Of a stretch of DNA of 64,000 bases, positions 52,332 through 60,564 are shown in pieces. A program made the position numbers and the translations under genes. The stretch spans positions 248,001 to 312,000 of the forward strand of contig NZ_VXLC01000014.1 of the NCBI RefSeq assembly GCF_008704205.1, given 5' to 3'. The DNA comes from Nocardia colli. GTDB lineage: Bacteria; Actinomycetota; Actinomycetes; Mycobacteriales; Mycobacteriaceae. Under the pieces are notes generated by a model, which was given only the letters and a program-made list of their open reading frames with translations, did not search any database and had not been told where the DNA came from. Position 1 is the first letter of the stretch. Every line of letters begins with the position of its first letter.

Positions 52332-53615
52332 ATGACGGGTTTGTGGTCCGGTCCGCCGGTCGTGGTGGTCGGGATCGGGGCTGACGGGTGGGAGGGGCTC
52401 GGACGGTCGGCGCGGGAAGCGATCGCTACTGCCGAGGTGGTTTTCGGGTCTGCGCGGCAGATTTCGCTTGTGCCGGAGCATGATTCGGTGGGGGAGCGGG
52501 TGCCGTGGCCGTCGCCGTTGGTGCCTGCGCTGCCTGGGTTGTTCGAGCGGTACGCCGGGGCGCGGGTGTGCGTGCTGGCCAGCGGGGATCCGATGTTCTA
52601 TGGGATCGGGGTGACGTTGGCGCGGTTGCTGGGTGCGGAGTCGCTTCGGGTGTTGCCGCAACCGTCGTCGGTTTCGCTGGCGTGCGCCAGATTAGGGTGG
52701 GGAGTCGCGGAGACGCCGGTGGTCAGCGTGGTGGGACGCGCGTTGGAGACGGTGATTCCGGAGTTGGCCGATGGTCGGCGGGTCATGGTGCTCAGTGCCG
52801 ATGAACAGACGCCGGGCCGGCTTGCGGAGTTGCTGGGGCGCAATGGGTTCGGCGGTTCGGCGCTGACCGTGCTGGAGCAGTTGGGTGGTCCGGCGGAGCG
52901 CGTCGAGGCGGGCATTGCCGAGCAGTGGCAGCGTCCGGCCGGCGATTCGCTGAACATCGTCGCGATCGAATGCGTCGCCGACCCGGACCACATTCGTGCG
53001 ACGCGACTGCCCGGCCTGCCGGACGAACTGTTCGCCGGCGACGGTCAACTCACCAAGAACGAGGTGCGCGCCCTGACCCTGGCCGCGCTGGCCCCGGCCC
53101 CCGGCGAACTTTTGTGGGATATCGGCGGCGGCTCGGGCAGCATCGCCATCGAATGGTGCCGCACCCACCCCACCTGCCGCGCAATCACTTTCGAACGTCT
53201 CGAACACCGACGGCAGCAAATCATCGATAACGCGACCGCGCTCGGCGTCCCGAACATCGTGGTGCGCGGCGAGGCCGCCGCAGAGCTGAGTCAGGCGGTG
53301 GAATTGCCGCCCACCGAGTCCTCCGCTCCCGACGCCATTTTCATCGGCGGCGGACTCACCCAGCCTGGCCTATTCGAGACATGTTGGTCGCACCTGCGAC
53401 AGGGCGGCCGGCTCGTGGTGAACGCGGTGACCGCGGAATCCGAATCACTGCTGCTCAGCTGGGCGGCCGCACACGGCGGCACATTGCGGAAATTCCAGAT
53501 CTATCGCGCGGAGCCGCTGGGATCTTTCACGACCTGGCGCCCGCAACTGCCCGTCACGCAATTTTCAGTTGTGAAACTGCACAGTGCGGACCCCCGAAAT
53601 GAGGTCCACGAATGA
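52332..53615 (+). CDS. cobL: Precorrin-6Y C5,15-methyltransferase (decarboxylating)
   Basis: A 427-residue two-domain enzyme of aerobic cobalamin synthesis. It methylates C5 and C15 and removes the C12 acetate carboxyl to give precorrin-8X. Residues 8-205 are the CbiE-like methylase (VVVVGIGADGWEGL, VLASGDPMFYGIG). Residues about 225-420 are the CbiT-like methylase with DIGGGSGSIAIEW. GAGGTGGG lies before the ATG. Confidence 0.95.
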   Translation: MTGLWSGPPVVVVGIGADGWEGLGRSAREAIATAEVVFGSARQISLVPEHDSVGERVPWPSPLVPALPGLFERYAGARVCVLASGDPMFYGIGVTLARLLGAESLRVLPQPSSVSLACARLGWGVAETPVVSVVGRALETVIPELADGRRVMVLSADEQTPGRLAELLGRNGFGGSALTVLEQLGGPAERVEAGIAEQWQRPAGDSLNIVAIECVADPDHIRATRLPGLPDELFAGDGQLTKNEVRALTLAALAPAPGELLWDIGGGSGSIAIEWCRTHPTCRAITFERLEHRRQQIIDNATALGVPNIVVRGEAAAELSQAVELPPTESSAPDAIFIGGGLTQPGLFETCWSHLRQGGRLVVNAVTAESESLLLSWAAAHGGTLRKFQIYRAEPLGSFTTWRPQLPVTQFSVVKLHSADPRNEVHE

Positions 53616-53693
53616 AACGGGTTCACTTCTGCGGGTAGGGTCGGGGCCGAGTTCCGGTCATGATCGGAGATCCGGTTCCTGATGGGGAGATAG

Positions 53694-54311
53694 ATGAAAT
53701 ACAAGAAGTTCGCCGCCACCGCCCTTCTGGCCATCGCCGCCACCGGAGTCAGCGCGGGCACCGTGTACGCCGCGCCCACGCCGCCCGCCGCGCAGGATCA
53801 GACCGCCGCCGTCCCGTCCGTCAAGGGCGAGGACCAGGGCGTCAGCTACGCGTTGCAGCTGGCCGACGCGGGCAAGTCCGTCGTCACCAGCGTCACCGGC
53901 GGTGCGTTCAGCCTGGCCGCCGACAAGCAGTCGGTCACCCTGACCAACGCCGCGGGCCAGACCGTCACCAGCATCCCGCTGACCCAGCCGGTCAAGGGCG
54001 AGCAGGTGGAGATCGCCGCCGCCATCGCCGACGACGCCAAGCAGCTGACCCTGACCCCGAAGGTCGCGCCGAACGCGAACGCGCCGGTCGCCGCCGAGTT
54101 CATCGGCGCGCAGGACTGGTTCTTCGCCGAATTGCAGCGGGCCTCGCTCGGTGCGCTGGTCGGCGGATTGATCGGCGCCGCAGTCGGAATCCTGTTCTTC
54201 GGCGTCGGGATCCTGCCCGGTGCGGTGCTCGGCGCGATCATCGGCCTCGCCGTCGCGGGCGGGCCGTCGCTGCTGAACGCGGGCATCGCCTACTTCAGCG
54301 GCCAGCCCTGA
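53694..54311 (+). CDS. Secreted DUF8020-like protein
   Basis: A 205-residue exported protein. The signal peptide is KYKKFAATALLAIAATGVSA with cleavage near VYA-AP. A beta-rich middle (SYALQLADAGKSVVTSVTGG, SVTLTNAAGQTVTSIPL) is followed by a glycine-rich hydrophobic hairpin (LGALVGGLIGAAVGILFFGV, then LPGAVLGAIIGLAVAGG). From memory this layout matches a nocardial family now called DUF8020. The function is unknown. GGGGAG precedes the ATG. It lies between cobL and cobK, where M. tuberculosis has cobM, and its stop overlaps the cobK start. Confidence 0.75.
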   Translation: MKYKKFAATALLAIAATGVSAGTVYAAPTPPAAQDQTAAVPSVKGEDQGVSYALQLADAGKSVVTSVTGGAFSLAADKQSVTLTNAAGQTVTSIPLTQPVKGEQVEIAAAIADDAKQLTLTPKVAPNANAPVAAEFIGAQDWFFAELQRASLGALVGGLIGAAVGILFFGVGILPGAVLGAIIGLAVAGGPSLLNAGIAYFSGQP

Positions 54312-55048
54312 AAACCCTGATTCTGGGCGGTACCCGGGAAGCCCGGGAACTGGCCGCCATCGCTGCCGGCGAGCGAGGATTCGATATCGTCTCCTCGCTC
54401 GCCGGTCGCGTTCGTGACCCCTTGCTGCCGGTCGGCGCGGTGCGCGTCGGCGGTTTCGGTGGGGTCGAGGGACTGCGGAAATGGCTGGTGGACAACGGGA
54501 TCGACACCGTGGTCGACGCCACCCATCCGTTCGCGGGCATCATCAGCGCGAATGCCGCTGCGGCCGCGGCGGATCTGCGCTTGCCGCTCGTGCAGCTGCG
54601 GCGGCCCGGCTGGTTGGAGCAGCACGGCGATCGGTGGATTCGGGTACCCGATCTCGCCGCCGCGGCGAAGACCGTTGCGGAACTGGGGAATCGGATCTTC
54701 CTGACCATCGGCCGTCAGGGCGTCGGTACCTTCGCCGGACTGACCAGCCAGTGGTTTCTGATCCGCGCCATCGATCCACCAGCGGGCACGCTTCCGCCGC
54801 AGCACGAATTACTGCTTGCTCGTGGACCTTTCGCGATCGAGGAGGAGGTCCAGCTGCTGGTGGACCGCCGCATCGATGTGCTCGTCACCAAGGACAGCGG
54901 CGGCGATCAAACCGATGCCAAGCTGACCGCCGCCCGCCGGGCGGGACTGCCCGTCGTCATGATCGACCGCCCCCCGCTTCCCGAGGGTGCGGCGATCATG
55001 GAAAACGTTGCGCAGGTATGGGACTGGCTGAGCTCAGCTGCCGAGTAG
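54308..55048 (+). CDS. cobK: Precorrin-6A reductase
   Basis: A 246-residue NADPH-dependent reductase turning precorrin-6A into precorrin-6B. The domain starts at once with KTLILGGTREARELA, and VDATHPFAG, FLTIGRQGVGTFAG and VLVTKDSGGDQTDAK follow. The only start that keeps the first strand is CTG at 54308, overlapping the stop of the secreted-protein gene as CTGA. The next GTG would remove about 40 residues including the nucleotide loop. The last 15 bases overlap the convergent padR-type gene. Confidence 0.92.
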   Translation: MKTLILGGTREARELAAIAAGERGFDIVSSLAGRVRDPLLPVGAVRVGGFGGVEGLRKWLVDNGIDTVVDATHPFAGIISANAAAAAADLRLPLVQLRRPGWLEQHGDRWIRVPDLAAAAKTVAELGNRIFLTIGRQGVGTFAGLTSQWFLIRAIDPPAGTLPPQHELLLARGPFAIEEEVQLLVDRRIDVLVTKDSGGDQTDAKLTAARRAGLPVVMIDRPPLPEGAAIMENVAQVWDWLSSAAE

Positions 55049-55564
55049 CTCGGGCAGGCGATCGAACCAATCGAGCACCGCGCGTTCGTAGCCGATGCCG
55101 AAATCCAGGGTGGCGCGGGCGAAGGCGGGCAGGTCGGTGGGGTCCTCGTCGAGGTACTTGCTGAGCCGCGTCTGGTGAATCTCCCGGTTGGCGGCGATGA
55201 TTCGATCGAGGTGCGGGCGATCGAGGTGGTCGCCGAAGGAGAGCGTCAACAGCAGTGGGAAGCGGATGTTCTCGCCGCCGGGGTCGCGAGCGATCCACTC
55301 CAGGAACACTTCTCGTCCGGCATCGGTGATCAGGTAGGGCGTGCGCTCGCGGGCGCCCGGCGCGCCCTTTTCGACCAGGCCGGCCGCGTCCATCGAGGCG
55401 AGTTCGCGGTAGACCTGGCTTTGCGTGATCGTCCAGAAGTCCCCGATGCGGTCCTGGGCCTTGGCCACCAGGTCCCAGCCGGACATCGGTCCTTCGTGCA
55501 GAAATCCGAGCAGCGACGCGGCCGTGGAGTTCAACGGCTTGCGGCTGGTCGCGGTGTTCGTCAA
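55034..55564 (-). CDS. PadR-family regulator
   Basis: A 176-residue regulator. The winged helix is at the start (TAASLLGFLHEGPMSGWDLV, then TITQSQVYRELASMDAAGLV), with a helical dimer domain of the AphA type after it. TTG start with GAAGGGAGCAG upstream. A 13-bp palindrome lies 25 bases upstream of the start. It overlaps the cobK 3' end by 15 bases. The regulated gene is unknown; such proteins often control an adjacent exporter, but none is next to it. Confidence 0.85.
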   Translation of the reverse strand: MTNTATSRKPLNSTAASLLGFLHEGPMSGWDLVAKAQDRIGDFWTITQSQVYRELASMDAAGLVEKGAPGARERTPYLITDAGREVFLEWIARDPGGENIRFPLLLTLSFGDHLDRPHLDRIIAANREIHQTRLSKYLDEDPTDLPAFARATLDFGIGYERAVLDWFDRLPELLGS

Positions 55565-55589
55565 CCGACTGCTCCCTTCGCCTTCAACC

Positions 55590-55602
55590 TTCCATAATGG
55601 AA
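55590..55602. promoter_or_regulatory. Candidate PadR operator
   Basis: TTCCATAATGGAA is a perfect palindrome around one base. On the minus strand a TATAAC-like -10 box lies directly beside it, so binding would block the padR promoter. Confidence 0.5.
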
Positions 55603-55636
55603 TGTTATACGAACGTGCGCCGGATCGGCGGCCGGC

Positions 55637-55903
55637 CTACTTTCCGGCCAGCTGGTCGAGACGGGCCAGCACCAGCGCCATGCCCTCTTCCAAGCGCGCC
55701 TGACCCAGGCGCAGTTCGACGAGGTCTTCCTCGATCTTCTCGGTCCGCTCCTCGATCCGGTCGATGCCGTCGAGCGCTTTCCTGGTGAGTGCCGCGAGTT
55801 CGCTGAGGACGTCACCCTGCTCGTCGAGTGCTTGTTCGCCGGCGGTGGCTCGGGCCTCCAGGGCTCGGGCGCGCAGCGTCAGCTCCGACAGTGTCGCGGC
55901 CAA
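55637..55903 (-). CDS. Small coiled-coil protein
   Basis: An 88-residue protein that is almost entirely helical, with heptads such as ALTRKALDGIDRIEERTEKI and LEEGMALVLARLDQLAG. TTG start with GGAGGG closely upstream. No membrane segment or known family. It may be an oligomerisation factor. Confidence 0.6.
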   Translation of the reverse strand: MAATLSELTLRARALEARATAGEQALDEQGDVLSELAALTRKALDGIDRIEERTEKIEEDLVELRLGQARLEEGMALVLARLDQLAGK

Positions 55904-55935
55904 GATCCCTCCAATCGTCAGTGCGTCAGGAGATC

Positions 55936-57741
55936 TTACGCGTCGGGCGAGGGTGCGTCGCCTGTGCGTGCGTAGCGTCGCGAGGTGTAAACGCGGACCC
56001 CCTGGTCGGTTTCCACTGCCGCCGTGGTCGACGCGCCGATGATCAGCAGGGTGCGCATGTCGACCTCGGCCGGGTCGAGTTCGCCGAGCTGCACCACCCG
56101 CACGGACTCGGTCGGGCCGCCCACGTCGCGGCCGACCACCACGGGCGTGTCCGGCTTGCGATGCTCGAGCAGCAGGTCACGCATGGCGCCGACCTGCCAG
56201 GTGCGCTGCGAGGAGGCGGGGTTGTAGATCGCGATCGCCATATCGGCGGCGGCCACGGCGGAAAGGCGTTGGGCGACAACCTCCCACGGCTTCAGGCGAT
56301 CCGAGAGGGAGATCATCGCGTAGTCGTGTCCCAGCGGCGCGCCGACCCGGCTGGCCACCGCGTTGGCCGCGGTCATGCCCGGCAGCACCCGCACCGGCAC
56401 GCCGCTCCACTGGGGATCCGTGGCCTCCTCGAGTACCGCCGCCGCCATCGCGAACACGCCGGGATCGCCTGATGAGACGACCACGACCCGCGCGCCTCGG
56501 CTGGCCAAGTCCAACGCCATGGCGGCGCGCTCGGACTCGACGCGGTTGTCGCTGGCGTGCCTGCGCTGGCCGGGGCGTTCGGGAACCCGGTTCAAGTAAG
56601 TCGTGTAACCGACGAGATCCGTTGCGTCAGCGAGTGCTTCGTGCACCTCAGTCGTCGTCCACTCGGTCGCACCGGGGCCGAGTCCGACGACGACGACCTG
56701 ACCGGGAAGGTTGTCCGGTGCGGCTTTCCGGTCGGCAATGCTGCCTTGGGCGTCGGGCTGGTCGGCGGCACCGTTTTCTGGCTGTGTGGCGAGATGTTTT
56801 GCTGCTGAGCGGGATTCGTGGGTTTTCGAGTCCTGGTACACCGCAGTAGGTTCTGCTTTGGCGCGGGGGAGCGGGGTGGTCGGCGTCGGGCCGGGGACGA
56901 GCGTGATGGAGAAGTAAGGGACGTCCGCGTCGTCGACGTCGCCCGCGCGCATGACTCGCTGGCGAGTGCTGCTGGCGCGTTCGATGTAGTACGCGTCATC
57001 GAGCCGGCCGGAGTCCGAAAGAGCTTGGCGCACACCGGGGTAGGTGCGTCCGAGCTTCATGATGGCGGCGGCCTCGGTGTCGCGGAGCCGGCGGGTGAGT
57101 TCGTCGACGGGCATGGTGCCCGGCAGGATGGTCAGTACCTGTTCACCCTCGACCAGCGGGGTGCCGAGCGCCGCCGACGCCGCGCTCACCGAGGTGATGC
57201 CCGGAATGATCTCCGCCTCGAACCGATCGGCCAACCGCCGGTGCATGTGCATGTAGGAGCTGTAGAACAGCGGGTCACCCGCGGCGAGCAGCGCCACCGA
57301 ACGCCCTGCCGCCAGGTGCCCGGCCAGTCGCTCGGCCGCCTGCTCATAGAACTCATCGATCGCACCCTGATAACCGCCGGGATGATCGGTGGTCTCGGTA
57401 GTCACCGGATAGACGAGGTGTTCCTCCAACTGCCCGGCTCGCATGTACGGCGCGGCAATCCCTTTGGAGATGCTCCGCCCATGCCGTGCGCTGTGGAACG
57501 CGATCACATCGGCCTGGCCGATGATCCGCGCCGCCTTCACCGTGACCAGCTCGGGATCGCCGGGGCCGAGCCCGACACCCCACAACTTCCCTGGCGCCGT
57601 TCGTGATTCGCTTGCCGCGGGCTCAGGAGTGTTCACCGGCAGCGCATCTGAACCGTCGATCGATGGCGCGATAATCGTGTCGTTCGTGCTGCTGTCAACG
57701 CGCACGGCGCGGTCAGCGCCAGACTGCATACCGTTCGTCAT
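55936..57741 (-). CDS. cobIJ: Precorrin-2 C20- / precorrin-3B C17-methyltransferase fusion
   Basis: A 601-residue two-domain enzyme. CobI (about residues 50-290) begins LWGVGLGPGDPELVTVKAAR and has AAGDPLFYSSYMHM. A 60-residue polar linker follows. CobJ (about 350-590) begins VVVVGLGPGATEWTTTEVHE with SSGDPGVFAMAAAV and PLGHDYAMISLSD. The fusion is the same as in M. tuberculosis (Rv2066). An N-terminal extension of about 48 residues is polar and specific to this protein. The ATG overlaps the cobH stop (ATGA). Confidence 0.95.
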   Translation of the reverse strand: MTNGMQSGADRAVRVDSSTNDTIIAPSIDGSDALPVNTPEPAASESRTAPGKLWGVGLGPGDPELVTVKAARIIGQADVIAFHSARHGRSISKGIAAPYMRAGQLEEHLVYPVTTETTDHPGGYQGAIDEFYEQAAERLAGHLAAGRSVALLAAGDPLFYSSYMHMHRRLADRFEAEIIPGITSVSAASAALGTPLVEGEQVLTILPGTMPVDELTRRLRDTEAAAIMKLGRTYPGVRQALSDSGRLDDAYYIERASSTRQRVMRAGDVDDADVPYFSITLVPGPTPTTPLPRAKAEPTAVYQDSKTHESRSAAKHLATQPENGAADQPDAQGSIADRKAAPDNLPGQVVVVGLGPGATEWTTTEVHEALADATDLVGYTTYLNRVPERPGQRRHASDNRVESERAAMALDLASRGARVVVVSSGDPGVFAMAAAVLEEATDPQWSGVPVRVLPGMTAANAVASRVGAPLGHDYAMISLSDRLKPWEVVAQRLSAVAAADMAIAIYNPASSQRTWQVGAMRDLLLEHRKPDTPVVVGRDVGGPTESVRVVQLGELDPAEVDMRTLLIIGASTTAAVETDQGVRVYTSRRYARTGDAPSPDA

Positions 57742-58373
57742 TCCTGTTCGCTCGCAATCGCATTCAGCGCCGACGCGGTGATCGCACTGCCACCCCGTCG
57801 GCCGCGAACGGTCAAATACTCGATAGCACCGAAATCGATCAGCGCATCCTTGGACTCCGCCGCACCGATGAAGCCGACCGGAATACCCAGGATGGCAGCG
57901 GGGCGAGGAGCGCCCGCGTCGATCATGTCGAGCAGATGGAACAACGCGGTCGGCGCGTTCCCGATGGCGACGACGGCACCGCCGAGATGTTCCCGCCACA
58001 GCTCTAGCGCCGCCGCGGAGCGCGTATTGCCCAGCGTCGCAGCGAGTTCCGGCACCCGCGGATCGGTGAGCGTGCAGAGCACCGGATTGTCGGCAGGCAA
58101 CCGCTTACGCGTCACCCCGGAGGCGACCATGTTCGCATCACACAGAATCGGCGCCCCCGCCCGCAACGCCGCCCGCGCCGAAGCCACCACGCCCGGCGAA
58201 AACGCCACGTCCTCGGCCAGATCCACCTGACCGCAGCCGTGGATCATCCGCACCACCACCTGCGCCACGTCCGGCGGAAATCCGCTGAGATCCGCCTCGG
58301 CGCGGATCATCGCGAACGAGCGCCGATAGATCTCGGCCCCGTCGGTGAGGTAGCTGGCGCGCACGTCGGACAT
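57738..58373 (-). CDS. cobH: Precorrin-8X methylmutase
   Basis: A 211-residue enzyme that shifts a methyl from C11 to C12 to give hydrogenobyrinate. The catalytic histidine is His45 in RMIHGCGQVDLA. DANMVASGVTRKRLP and NAPTALFHLLDMID complete the family pattern. The ATG at 58373 is chosen because a -10-like box ends seven bases before it; residues upstream are low-quality. Confidence 0.95.
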   Translation of the reverse strand: MSDVRASYLTDGAEIYRRSFAMIRAEADLSGFPPDVAQVVVRMIHGCGQVDLAEDVAFSPGVVASARAALRAGAPILCDANMVASGVTRKRLPADNPVLCTLTDPRVPELAATLGNTRSAAALELWREHLGGAVVAIGNAPTALFHLLDMIDAGAPRPAAILGIPVGFIGAAESKDALIDFGAIEYLTVRGRRGGSAITASALNAIASEQE

Positions 58374-58380
58374 GCGCTCC

Positions 58381-58386
58381 ACCCTA
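58381..58386 (-). promoter_or_regulatory. cobH leaderless promoter, -10 box
   Basis: On the minus strand TAGGGT ends seven bases before the cobH ATG. The GGAG inside the gap could instead be a ribosome site. No cobalamin riboswitch was recognised. Confidence 0.4.
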
Positions 58387-58452
58387 AGAGGTGGGTTCCC
58401 GGCCAGGTCGGCGCGGGTCGCCGGAGGATCCCGCCGGCGTTTGCGGCAGCGA

Positions 58453-58890
58453 TCAGGTGCGGGGGCGTTCGAGGATGCGGGACATGACGATCGAGCTGCG
58501 GGTGCGGCCGACGCGGGCGTTCTCCCGGATGCGTTCGACGGTGACCTCGATTTCGGCCATGTCGGTGGCCATGACGTGCACCAGGGCATCGGCCTCGCCG
58601 GCGATCGTCCACACGCCGACGATCTGCGGGATCGGTTCCAGGGTGCGGCGCAGTTCGGCGGGGGAGATGTTGTCGCGGTAGTACACCTCGACGTACGCCT
58701 CGGTCTTCCAGCCCATCGCCGCCGGGTTCACCAGCGCGGTGAAACCGGTGATCTGCTTGCTCGCGACCATCTTGTCGACGCGCCGTTTGACCGCGGGTGC
58801 GGTGAGCCCGACCGCGCTGCCGATTTCCTGGAACGAGGCCCGTGCCTGTCTGAGCAGGTGCTCCAGAATCCGCCGGTCGATGTCGTCCAC
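58453..58890 (-). CDS. Lrp/AsnC-family regulator
   Basis: A 145-residue regulator. The helix-turn-helix is FQEIGSAVGLTAPAVKRRVD, and the RAM ligand domain has GVWTIAGEADALVHVMA. The GTG at 58890 has GGAAGG upstream. It diverges from the dimethylargininase-like gene and probably controls it in response to an amino acid such as arginine. Confidence 0.88.
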   Translation of the reverse strand: MDDIDRRILEHLLRQARASFQEIGSAVGLTAPAVKRRVDKMVASKQITGFTALVNPAAMGWKTEAYVEVYYRDNISPAELRRTLEPIPQIVGVWTIAGEADALVHVMATDMAEIEVTVERIRENARVGRTRSSIVMSRILERPRT

Positions 58891-59028
58891 GTCACACCTT
58901 CCTCTGTGCTACGCAATGATTCGATGTTCCGGGGCCCAAATGCGCAACGATTCGTTGTTCCTGGCGCAATAGTAGGCGAATTACCGTCGTGTGAGCAGCA
59001 AGTTCGCGCCGACCCACCGGGAGACACG

Positions 59029-59871
59029 TTGACCTCCGTAGCCACGCTCCGCGCCGAGTCCACCACCCGTAAGCCGTCGCCGCGACGGTTCGTCATGTGC
59101 CGTCCGGACTACTTCGACGTCACCTACTGCATCAATCCGTGGATGGATCCGGACGCACCGGTCGATCCCGCCCTCGCCCTGTTGCAGTGGGAAACCCTGC
59201 GCGCGACCTACGAGGAGTACGGGCACAAGGTCGACGTGGTGCCCGGCGTCCCCGGCCTGCCCGACATGGTGTTCGCGGCCAACGGCGGCCTCATCGTCGG
59301 TGACCGCGCGATGTCGGCCCGGTTCACCCACGTCGAGCGGGCCGCCGAGGGCCCGGCCTATCACAACTGGTTCGCCCAGCACGGCCTCGCCGGACTGGTC
59401 GACGCCCAGGAGATCAACGAGGGCGAAGGCGACTTCCTCCTGGTCGGCGACCGGATGCTGGCCGGCATGGGCTTCCGCAGCTCGCCCGCCGCGCACCAGG
59501 AAGTGGCGCAACACTTTTCCCGCGAGGTGGTGTCCCTCGAGCTGGTCGACCCGCGCTTCTACCACCTCGACACCGTCCTGCTGCCCCTCGACCCGACCAC
59601 CATCGCCTACTTCCCCCCGGCCTTCAGCCCCGCCAGCCAGGCCGTGCTCACCGACCTCTATCCCGACGCCATCGTCGCCACCGACGCCGACGCCGAGGTC
59701 CTCGGCTTGAACGGCGTCTCCGACGGCCTCAACGTCTTCCTCAGCGACAAGGCCACCGCCCTGTCCGAAGAACTGCGCGCCCGCGACTACAACCCCATCG
59801 GCATCGACATGTCCGAGCTCCTCAAGGCCGGCGGCAGCGTCAAGTGCTGCACCCTGGAAATCCACGAGTAG
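59029..59871 (+). CDS. Dimethylargininase-like amidinotransferase-fold protein
   Basis: A 280-residue enzyme of the arginine deiminase/DDAH fold. RRFVMCRPDYFDVTY, MVFAANGG, INEGEGDFLLVG, FYHLDTVLLPL and SDGLNVFLS are in order. The catalytic cysteine is in GGSVKCCTLEI near the end. It should hydrolyse a guanidino compound (dimethylarginine or arginine) to citrulline or ornithine products. The TTG start is chosen for GGGAG before it. An Lrp gene diverges from it, as at Rv2323c/Rv2324, but the ornithine aminotransferase gene found there is absent. Confidence 0.87.
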   Translation: MTSVATLRAESTTRKPSPRRFVMCRPDYFDVTYCINPWMDPDAPVDPALALLQWETLRATYEEYGHKVDVVPGVPGLPDMVFAANGGLIVGDRAMSARFTHVERAAEGPAYHNWFAQHGLAGLVDAQEINEGEGDFLLVGDRMLAGMGFRSSPAAHQEVAQHFSREVVSLELVDPRFYHLDTVLLPLDPTTIAYFPPAFSPASQAVLTDLYPDAIVATDADAEVLGLNGVSDGLNVFLSDKATALSEELRARDYNPIGIDMSELLKAGGSVKCCTLEIHE

Positions 59872-59882
59872 CCGCTTCTCCC

Positions 59883-60025
59883 AACGGGACACGGTCGCGG
59901 CGAGCCGCCACCTCCGCGACCGCATCCCGTTGATCACGGAAACGCCCGGTGGTGCGCAGCGTTTCCTGACCAACGGCACATGGTCGCGGCCCGCTGCCGG
60001 GCGCCGCCGCCACCATGTGCCGTTG
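59883..60025 (+). repeat. Two large hairpins with related arms
   Basis: Arm AACGGGACACGGTCGCGG (59883-59900) pairs with 59914-59931 except for a two-base bulge. Arm CAACGGCACATGGT (59971-59984) pairs perfectly with 60012-60025. The left arms resemble each other and the CAACGGGAC arm of the 72-bp array. The whole 618-base gap 59872-60489 has no gene. Confidence 0.75.
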
Positions 60026-60220
60026 ACCATGAACACCGACGGATCCTGCGTCGCGCCGGACGGCGGCTCGCTCTTACGCGCGCTCGGCGTCAAAGCTGCG
60101 GAGCATGACTTGCCTTCGCGCCCTTTTCATTCCGCGTTCCGGTGGCGTGTCGAGCGCATGGCCACTTTCCGCCCGATGTCGGTCAGGTCGGTCGTTGACT
60201 TCAGAGACCGCCGGCGAGCA

Positions 60221-60564
60221 CGACGTCGATCGGGGTGCCTCGGAGTGGTCGCAGCCGCTACCTTCGTGGGTTGTTGCTGCATATGCAGATCCGCCAAATT
60301 GGCTGCTCCACAGTCGGACTGGCAAGGTTAGGGCGTCTTCGTTGAGGGCTGGCGATGGTCAAATTCGGTGGCCACGACGTCAGCGACGGTGCCTGGGGGT
60401 GGTCGCAGCCTCTAACTTTCGTGGGCCGATGCTGTGTGCAGATGCGTCAAATCAGCGGCCCTGCAGTCGGGCTGGCGAAGGTCGGGTGTCTACGTCGAGG
60501 ACTGGCGGTAGCCGGATTCGGTGGCTATGACGTCGGTGGCGGGGGTTTGGGGGCGGCCGCAGCG
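60221..60564 (-). repeat. Tandem copies derived from the cobG 3' end
   Basis: Units start at 60221 (155 bp), 60376 (152 bp) and 60528 (partial, within cobG). Shared blocks are GACGTC, GGTGCCT, GTGGTCGCAGCC, TTCGTGGG, GCAGAT and, at each unit end, ATTCGGTGGC. The last unit is the coding end of cobG itself (CGRPQTPATDVIATESGYR), so the two outer units look like diverged duplicates of about 75 coding bases plus spacer. Confidence 0.75.

Noticed and set aside
58374..58452. Cobalamin riboswitch before cobH
   Set aside because: The space before cobH is too short and no B12-box-like sequence was seen; a leaderless start fits better.
60074..60325. An 83-codon minus-strand frame downstream of cobG
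   Set aside because: It reads through the duplicated cobG end in a disturbed frame and lacks a start signal; treated as repeat.
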